Source: Anaerolineaceae bacterium
GTDB taxonomy: Bacteria > Chloroflexota > Anaerolineae > Anaerolineales > Anaerolineaceae
Length of the DNA stretch: 35,012 bases
Reading direction: 5' to 3'
Assembly (NCBI GenBank): GCA_027348305.1
Contig: DAIEPS010000001.1
Coordinates: forward strand, 1 to 35,012
Shown here: in pieces, positions 30,651 through 35,012 of the stretch
How positions within the stretch are numbered: position 1 is the stretch's first letter
Layout of the letters: each line of letters starts with the position of its first letter
The notes under the pieces: model-generated
Databases searched by the model: none
The model's input: only the letters and a program-made list of their open reading frames with translations
What the model was told of the DNA's origin: nothing
Position numbers and translations under genes: made by a program

Positions 30651-31595
30651 CTACCGTGGATGATCCAGCATGTACTGGTGCAATCGATCCAGCGCCGGGG
30701 TGGGGTTACGTGTTGACCTTGCGATGGCTTGTAACTCATCTGATAACAGTCTTATTTCACTATAAGCCGCGAGAGTGTGGCGCACGGCGATCGTGTCAAA
30801 GTGCTGCGTTTTGCTCCACAATTTGAAGATAGTGCGTGTCAACGCTTTGGGCATGAGCGTAATGATCTTCAACTTGCCGGGGATGATCGGAACGCCCAGT
30901 TGGCGCAGTACGGCAAAACTTTCATGGATGGCATCCACCAGCAGACGCAGCAGGTCAGATCTTTGTGAGAGCACCTTTCCATCCCCACCTGCGGCGAGGA
31001 TGGCGTTGGCAACCGGTGATACCCAGGCGACATGTGTCTTCTGCCATGCCTCTATATTTCTACTAATGGCAGTGGCAAAACCCGCATTTCTGAAAATCCT
31101 GGCAACATCCTTGATCCGTTCTGATTTACTGCCGTCCAGTTCGGCCAATGTGGTTGGCTGTAACACTGGTGAAACGATATGGTAGCGAACCACACCGTCT
31201 TTGCGCGTGCCGCCTGCACCGGCAAAACCGAGCAGCAGCCGCTCTTCGCCCACAGCTTTGATCCAATCCGCATACCCGTTGGGATTGTTAACCATGAATA
31301 AAATGGCCTTCGAATTCCGGTTGGCCGCCAGCGTTGGCAGCAGATCGGTCACCTGATCGCCGCGCACCAGCACGATGATCAGGTCATAACAGTCATCTGG
31401 TTCAAGCGTCTGGCAGACCGGCATACGGTTGACTGTTCGTTCGCCAGAGATGGCTCCCTCAAGAATGACGCCATTCAGCACTATTTCTTCATAACGCTTT
31501 CCGCGCGCCAGTAGCGTCACGTCGTATCCGCATTGGTACAACCGTGCGGCGTAGAGACTACCCAGCACACCGGCACCGTAAACAAGGATCTTCAT
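30651..31595 (-). CDS. ApbA/PanE (KPR)-like NAD(P)-dependent dehydrogenase
   Basis: 314 residues. An N-terminal Rossmann domain begins MKILVYGAGVLGSLYAARL with G7-A-G9-V-L-G12, followed by an all-helical C-terminal domain as in ketopantoate reductase. The region that in PanE reads W-K...N...N has W and K (EAWQKTHVAWVSPVANAI), but by my alignment neither Asn is kept, and the C-terminal half diverges. A reductase acting on another 2-oxo or imine substrate is likelier than panE. It is the last gene of the MarR-controlled operon; ATGA couples it to the ATC-hydrolase-family gene. Length is normal. Confidence 0.8.
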   Translation of the reverse strand: MKILVYGAGVLGSLYAARLYQCGYDVTLLARGKRYEEIVLNGVILEGAISGERTVNRMPVCQTLEPDDCYDLIIVLVRGDQVTDLLPTLAANRNSKAILFMVNNPNGYADWIKAVGEERLLLGFAGAGGTRKDGVVRYHIVSPVLQPTTLAELDGSKSERIKDVARIFRNAGFATAISRNIEAWQKTHVAWVSPVANAILAAGGDGKVLSQRSDLLRLLVDAIHESFAVLRQLGVPIIPGKLKIITLMPKALTRTIFKLWSKTQHFDTIAVRHTLAAYSEIRLLSDELQAIARSTRNPTPALDRLHQYMLDHPR

Positions 31596-32152
31596 TTATC
31601 CGCCTTGCGGGCATTGGCAAAACAGAAATCGCAAAACTCTGCACCGCGGCCGATGGTTTGGGTCCGCTGCCAGAGCACCTGGGCGGACATGCCGCCGTAG
31701 ATCAGGTCATCCACACGGCAGAAGCTGGCGGTCAGTTCGGTTGCGCCGTATGCCGCAAGCGTGTTGTAGTAGAAACAGGTATTCATTCTGAAGCGGATGG
31801 CGTCGCCGTCGACTTGCTGCCATTCCATCACCCAACCCTCCGCGGGGTATTCTTTCATGGCGGTCCTGATATAGGCCCGCAGGATCGGGTAGAAAAGGGG
31901 CAGACGTCCGAGCCGCTGCATGCGTTTGGCGTATCCGCTGTACATCTCTTCAAAGGTCTGGTCGATCTTTTCCAATGCGGATTCCTGCGGCTTGCCATCC
32001 TCCCTGAGGATCTGGTAATAGGCCAGCCCGGGCAAAATGCCCTGCACCAGGTGATGTTTCAGGACCGGGCTTTCGGGAATGCTGTGTTTGGTATAAAGGT
32101 CATAATAGCGGTTGAGAATGCGCTCGTATTGTTTTTGTCCCACCAGCGACAA
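31592..32152 (-). CDS. L-2-amino-thiazoline-4-carboxylate (ATC) hydrolase family protein
   Basis: The family is named for the Pseudomonas enzyme that opens the ATC ring on the way to cysteine; most members are uncharacterised. The C-terminal half shows the family pattern: NTCFYYNTLAAYG (C126), FCRVDD (C145, D148, D149), QRTQTIGRG and CDFCF (C174). 186 residues from TTG 32152, which lacks a good ribosome site. The frame continues 17 codons upstream to an ATT at 32203 that has AAAGGA at ideal spacing, just after the methyltransferase stop, so the protein may be 203 residues. Middle gene of the operon. Substrate unknown. Confidence 0.8.
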   Translation of the reverse strand: MSLVGQKQYERILNRYYDLYTKHSIPESPVLKHHLVQGILPGLAYYQILREDGKPQESALEKIDQTFEEMYSGYAKRMQRLGRLPLFYPILRAYIRTAMKEYPAEGWVMEWQQVDGDAIRFRMNTCFYYNTLAAYGATELTASFCRVDDLIYGGMSAQVLWQRTQTIGRGAEFCDFCFANARKADK

Positions 32153-32215
32153 AATGCCCGGGAAAAAGTGCTTCGATAATGGGATTGAATTGTTGGACTT
32201 AATGGTTTTCCTTTG

Positions 32216-32773
32216 TTATTTGATAAAGATGACTGACCGGCTTAAGGCAATCTGCGGATGCGAGACTTCGATGAATCCCAGCTCGAAGCCCAGATCGAGC
32301 TTGGCTTCGAAATTCTTGCGTGTGACATGGATGATCGGTTCCACGATCAGCAGAATGCCATCCGGTTTGAGCATCGAAAAAAGTTCCTGCATAAAGGCCT
32401 TGCGGTTGGTGACCTCATGCACCATCCAGAAGGCGAAGATCATGTCTACGGGTTCGGTCACACCGATCTTGGTGGGCAGGCACAGATGAGGCTGAATGAG
32501 CTCTTGCACCCCTGCAGCTCTGGCCCGCTTTTTAAGCCCGGCGAGCATCTGCGGCTGCAAGTCACCTGCGATGACCTTTCCTTTTGGGCCGACCAGCCTG
32601 GCAAGTTCCAGAGAGAAATAGCCCATACCGCAGCCCACATCCAGCACAGTGTTGCCCGTGCTGACATAGGGGCGCAGAATTTTGTTGGGGTTGTGGACCA
32701 GTTTGCGCATGGGGTTGTCGAAGGTGAACAGCAGCCACCAGGGGCAGGTGAAATTGGATTCAAGTTGTTCCAT
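32216..32773 (-). CDS. Class I SAM-dependent methyltransferase
   Basis: 185 residues. The SAM loop is VLDVGCGMGYFSLELA with D45, G47, G49 and G51; a second acidic strand end is VIAGDLQ (near D71). The N-terminus CPWWLLFTFDNPMRKLVHNP is typical of a group of small methyltransferases in anaerobic bacteria whose substrates are not known. C-terminal strands include LKPDGILLIVEPI. An AAAGGAGA ribosome site is well placed before ATG 32773, and the second MarR operator lies directly upstream of it. First gene of the operon methyltransferase, ATC-hydrolase-family, KPR-like. Confidence 0.88.
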   Translation of the reverse strand: MEQLESNFTCPWWLLFTFDNPMRKLVHNPNKILRPYVSTGNTVLDVGCGMGYFSLELARLVGPKGKVIAGDLQPQMLAGLKKRARAAGVQELIQPHLCLPTKIGVTEPVDMIFAFWMVHEVTNRKAFMQELFSMLKPDGILLIVEPIIHVTRKNFEAKLDLGFELGFIEVSHPQIALSRSVIFIK

Positions 32774-32787
32774 AATGATCTCCTTTA

Positions 32788-32809
32788 TTAGTTAGGCAAA
32801 ACTAACTAT
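32788..32809 (-). promoter_or_regulatory. MarR operator 2, upstream of the methyltransferase operon
   Basis: TTAGTTAG-N6-CTAACTAT, matching operator 1 in 15 of 16 arm positions with the same spacing. It overlaps a minus-strand -10-like TATAGT (32805-32810) and ends next to the ribosome site. Confidence 0.75.
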
Positions 32810-32822
32810 ATGATTAAAAAAA

Positions 32823-33254
32823 TTAGCTCATGCCGTCAAATGCTTTGGCCAGCAGCGCGGCGAGCTGTTCAACTTCACCGGGGTTAAGCCTGGCAGCCAG
32901 GTGGTGAGCCAGGCTCTTGTGTACGTTTTGATGTAGTTCATCGAAATCATGCGCTTTTTGAGTTGTCACGATGTGAAAAGAGCGCAGATCTTCGTGGTCT
33001 TGAACCTTTGCCACGTAGCCTTTTTTGATCAATGTTCCCACGTTTGCTGTCACAGACGGTTTTGAGACGTTTAATTCCCTGGCGAGGTCGCTGAAAGTGG
33101 GGTGGCCCATGCGGATGATCGTGTTCAGGTAGAACATCTGGCGCATCGAAAGTTCAGAAAAACGCTCATCTTCAAAGGCGCGTTCTTCCATCTCTGCCAT
33201 AATGGCGCTGGCAGTTTCGATCACTTTTTCGAGGGGTTCAAGATTCGGTTTCAT
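32823..33254 (-). CDS. MarR-family transcriptional regulator
   Basis: 143 residues, standard for the family. The winged helix-turn-helix is visible: PTFSDLARELNVSKPSVTANVGTLIKKGYV as helix-turn-helix with recognition helix (about 52-80), then the wing with DHEDLRSFHIVTT (about 86-98). Flanking N- and C-terminal helices form the dimer. MarR proteins repress nearby genes and respond to small ligands. A palindromic operator covers its own promoter and start, and a near-identical one precedes the next operon, so it very likely represses both. Start ATG 33254, inside the outer edge of the operator palindrome; the leader is about 17 bases with no strong ribosome site. Confidence 0.92.
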   Translation of the reverse strand: MKPNLEPLEKVIETASAIMAEMEERAFEDERFSELSMRQMFYLNTIIRMGHPTFSDLARELNVSKPSVTANVGTLIKKGYVAKVQDHEDLRSFHIVTTQKAHDFDELHQNVHKSLAHHLAARLNPGEVEQLAALLAKAFDGMS

Positions 33255-33256
33255 AA

Positions 33257-33278
33257 TTAGTTAGTCTTTACTAACTAA
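33257..33278 (-). promoter_or_regulatory. MarR operator 1, at the marR promoter
   Basis: TTAGTTAG-N6-CTAACTAA, the core of a longer 13+13 perfect inverted repeat (33253-33265 and 33270-33282). It spans from the -10 hexamer to next to the start codon, the expected place for an autorepressor. Confidence 0.85.
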
Positions 33279-33305
33279 TTATACTTGCAGATAAATAATT
33301 GTCAA
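33278..33305 (-). promoter_or_regulatory. Consensus promoter of marR
   Basis: Minus strand: perfect TTGACA (33300-33305), a 16-base spacer and perfect TATAAT (33278-33283). A strong promoter held by operator 1. Confidence 0.85.
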
Positions 33306-33483
33306 TACTATTCCAATAGTCATTTTCAAACGAATAGCTTCCCACAATGCTTGACAGGGGGTTTTTACTTAAGAAATAGATTAATTATTCTAAAACGTCA
33401 TTATTGGATCATTCTTTTCCTAATTACTAATCCCTTATTACGAATCACTGAGAACGAATCACCAGTTTTTTCTCACTTTCAGC

Positions 33484-33489
33484 TATAAT
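33484..33489 (+). promoter_or_regulatory. -10 element of udk, probably leaderless
   Basis: Perfect TATAAT ending six bases before the udk ATG; no Shine-Dalgarno sequence and no clear -35. Confidence 0.55.
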
Positions 33490-33495
33490 TAGCGC

Positions 33496-34140
33496 ATGCC
33501 CAATAAATCCACTCCACTTGTGATTGGCGTAGCCGGCGGTTCCGGGTCCGGCAAGACCACTGTTGCCCACATGGTATTAAAACGGGTAGGCAAGCAGCGT
33601 ATTGCCTTCCTGCAGCATGATTCTTATTATCGTGAGTTGACCGGTCTTGAACCGGCCCAGCGTGCGCTGGTGAATTTTGACCATCCCAATTCGCTTGAAT
33701 CCGAGATGCTGCGCGAGCACATTCTGGCGCTAAAGAATTGGCAGTCGGTTGAAGTGCCCGTCTACGATTTCACCACCCATAGCCGCACGGGTGATACCAT
33801 CCATGTGGACCCCAAACGGGTGATCCTGGTGGAAGGCATCCTCATCTTCGCGGACCCCTGTTTGCGGGACCTGTTTGATGTCAAAATTTTCGTGGATACT
33901 GATTCCGATATCCGCTTCATTCGCCGTCTCGACCGCGACATCAGCGAGCGCGGACGCACTACCGAAAACGTGGTCAAGCAGTACCTGAGCACGGTGCGGC
34001 CGATGCATCTTGAATTTGTCGAACCCTCCAAACGCTACGCGGATGTGATCATCCCCGAGGGCGGGTTGAACGTGGTCGCCATGGATATGGTTATTGCACG
34101 CATTGAATCCCTGTTGAAGGAAGAACACAAGGAAGAATGA
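33496..34140 (+). CDS. udk: Uridine kinase
   Basis: Phosphorylates uridine and cytidine in pyrimidine salvage. 214 residues. P-loop GGSGSGKTT at 14-22, then LQHDSYYREL and NFDHPNS (substrate loop), VPVYDFTTHSRTGDT, VILVEGILIFADP and the DRDISERGRTTENVVKQYLSTVRPMH region, all as in Udk. ATG 33496 has no ribosome site; a TATAAT six bases upstream suggests a leaderless message. ATGA overlaps the VTT-domain gene. Confidence 0.96.
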   Translation: MPNKSTPLVIGVAGGSGSGKTTVAHMVLKRVGKQRIAFLQHDSYYRELTGLEPAQRALVNFDHPNSLESEMLREHILALKNWQSVEVPVYDFTTHSRTGDTIHVDPKRVILVEGILIFADPCLRDLFDVKIFVDTDSDIRFIRRLDRDISERGRTTENVVKQYLSTVRPMHLEFVEPSKRYADVIIPEGGLNVVAMDMVIARIESLLKEEHKEE

Positions 34141-34679
34141 AGCTGACGGGTTGGCGGCTCAACGTTGTCAGAGCGCTGGTGTTGCTGGCTGTGATCGCCC
34201 TCACCGTCGTGCTTTTTATTTATCGCAACCAGGTGCAAAAATTTGGGGCTCTGGGTTACCCCGGCATATTCTTTGTGTCCCTGCTCTCAAATGCCACATT
34301 GATTTTGCCGGTTCCGGGGGTATTGTTTACCTCGGCCATGGGCGCCTTATTCAATCCGTGGTGGGTGGCGTTGGCCGCCGGCACTGGGGCGACGATCGGC
34401 GAGTTAACCGGTTATATGGCGGGGTTCAGCGGACAGGCCGTGATCGAGAACAAAAAGTGGTATGAACGTGTCTCGGGATGGATGAGGAAATACGGCGACA
34501 TTACCATTCTGGTGCTGGCCTTTGTGCCCAACCCGGTATTTGACATCGCAGGTATGGTCGCGGGAGCATTGCGCCTGCCTTTGTGGCGCTATCTTTTAAT
34601 GAGTTGGATCGGCAAGGTGGGGAAAATGCTGCTGTTTGCTTTTGGCGGCGCATCCATTTTAAAATTATTCGGTGCTTAG
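34137..34679 (+). CDS. VTT-domain (DedA/TMEM64-like) membrane protein
   Basis: 180 residues, about five helices. The VTT/SNARE-associated region is seen in LGYPGIFFVSLLSNATLILPVPG, FNPWWVALAAGTGATIGELTGYMAG with the conserved glycine-rich and acidic part, and the second half FVPNPVFDIAGMVAGALRLPLWRYLLMSWIGK. Related proteins are lipid (undecaprenyl-phosphate or phospholipid) flippases or homeostasis factors; this member's substrate is not known. It overlaps udk by ATGA, so it is translationally coupled, although no functional link is evident. Confidence 0.88.
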   Translation: MKLTGWRLNVVRALVLLAVIALTVVLFIYRNQVQKFGALGYPGIFFVSLLSNATLILPVPGVLFTSAMGALFNPWWVALAAGTGATIGELTGYMAGFSGQAVIENKKWYERVSGWMRKYGDITILVLAFVPNPVFDIAGMVAGALRLPLWRYLLMSWIGKVGKMLLFAFGGASILKLFGA

Positions 34680-34703
34680 CGGTTGTCTTTTTCTCTTTTT
34701 GAG

Positions 34704-34731
34704 TTGCAGAATAAGGCAGAGCCTATATAAT
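34704..34731 (+). promoter_or_regulatory. Promoter of the truncated last gene
   Basis: TTGCAG (34704-34709), a 16-base spacer and a perfect TATAAT (34726-34731), about 40 bases before the ATG. Confidence 0.5.
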
Positions 34732-34772
34732 GATACAAGAAGTTTTCATTGACTTAAGACATTCACAGGCTA

Positions 34773-35012
34773 ATGGCAATGGCAAAATCTGATCTACGCA
34801 TTTTATTGGCGGAAGATAATGAGGTGAACCAGCATCTGATGATGCGCATCTTGACGCGCGTCGGATACGATGCCGTGCTGGCGAAAACCGGCATCCAGGT
34901 GGATCTGCTGTCCTCCGGCACCACGGAACTCGTCAACCGGCTGAAGGCGGAAGGCGATCGTACTCCTGCAGACCTCCTCCTGACCAACGATGCCGGAAGC
35001 CTTGAACTCGCC
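34773..35012 (+). CDS. Receiver-domain start joined in frame to an iron-binding-protein fragment (partial, likely chimeric)
   Basis: The frame runs 80 codons to the window end. Residues about 6-34 (DLRILLAEDNEVNQHLMMRI...) are the start of a response-regulator receiver domain, with the acidic pair of LLAEDNEVNQ. From about residue 36 the sequence becomes TGIQVDLLSSGTTELVNRLK, then ADLLLTNDAG, which is the N-terminal region of an FbpA/FutA-type Fe(3+) ABC transporter binding protein, not a receiver. The phospho-accepting Asp strand is missing. The switch falls at GCGAAAACCGGC (about 34879-34890), where both families could share bases. A misassembly or recombination at microhomology near the contig end is the likeliest cause. 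Start ATG 34773 or 34779. Confidence 0.75.
   Translation, partial: MAMAKSDLRILLAEDNEVNQHLMMRILTRVGYDAVLAKTGIQVDLLSSGTTELVNRLKAEGDRTPADLLLTNDAGSLELA

Noticed and set aside
31544..32179. 211-codon plus-strand frame opposite the ATC-hydrolase gene
   Set aside because: Shadow; the minus strand has the family motifs, and the ATGA overlap and MarR-operon context support it.
33285..33488. 67-codon frame between marR and udk
   Set aside because: AT-rich promoter region holding the marR -35/-10; no ribosome site.

Overview
The window looks like one metagenome-style contig, cut inside a gene at both ends, from a bacterium that is probably a Chloroflexota of the Anaerolineae type. That assignment is inference from overall gene character: mixed gene sets with two FemAB-like transferases, Thr/Pro-rich exported proteins, a DUF3597 protein and moderate GC. 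No rRNA or other taxonomic marker was checked. It is mostly housekeeping and cell-envelope genes. I see no CRISPR array, transposase, phage gene or integrase.

Layout. 1-2.1 kb: 3' part of leuS, then a creatininase-family hydrolase. 2.2-5.6 kb: cydDC, the thiol/haem-linked ABC exporter. 5.7-8.3 kb (minus): the prfA-prmC-tsaC translation operon. 8.4-9.5 kb: a DUF3597 protein and RidA, divergent. 9.7-17.5 kb: a long co-directional envelope cluster made of an ExoA-like glycosyltransferase, a polyprenyl-phosphate sugar transferase, a CapD/FlaA1-type nucleotide-sugar dehydratase, FemAB, Nudix, a second FemAB and a Thr/Pro-rich membrane protein. 17.9-19.4 kb: a divergent UbiA-like membrane protein and Bcp peroxiredoxin. 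19.4-20.4 kb (minus): thpR-rsfS. 20.46-20.64 kb: a structured RNA that I read as 6S RNA. 20.7-25.1 kb: an FHA membrane protein, an AI-2E-type permease, a 59-residue acidic small protein, a bifunctional PGI/PMI and a lipoprotein. 25.1-27.5 kb: dinB, converging on a CGNR zinc-finger regulator that is divergent from a Tat-lipoprotein with a DUF3795 cysteine-rich domain. 28.2-30.3 kb: a membrane protein, an MshA-like glycosyltransferase (minus) and tRNA-Thr(CGU). 30.3-30.65 kb: a decayed intergenic stretch with a YhcH/YiaL gene remnant and repeats. 30.65-33.25 kb (minus): a MarR regulator and a three-gene operon of methyltransferase, ATC-hydrolase family protein and KPR-like dehydrogenase. 33.5-34.7 kb: udk and a VTT-domain protein. 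The last 240 bases open a gene whose first part is a response-regulator receiver and whose second part is an iron-binding periplasmic protein, probably a chimera.

The most interesting signals are regulatory. (1) A duplicated operator, two 9+9 inverted repeats with identical 17-base spacers placed 47 bases apart, lies between the CGNR regulator and the exported DUF3795 protein. (2) Two matching MarR operators, TTAGTTAG-N6-CTAACTA(A/T), sit one at marR and one at the adjacent small-molecule operon, which defines a compact uncharacterised regulon. (3) A set of promoters has the -10 box exactly six bases before the start codon (cydD, dinB, the CGNR gene, udk), suggesting leaderless mRNAs. (4) A two-copy palindromic intergenic repeat occurs at 17.74 and 30.54 kb. 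(5) rsfS, and possibly the ATC-hydrolase gene, seem to use non-canonical start codons, judged from Shine-Dalgarno placement and family alignment. All family calls come from motif recognition by eye; no database search was run.
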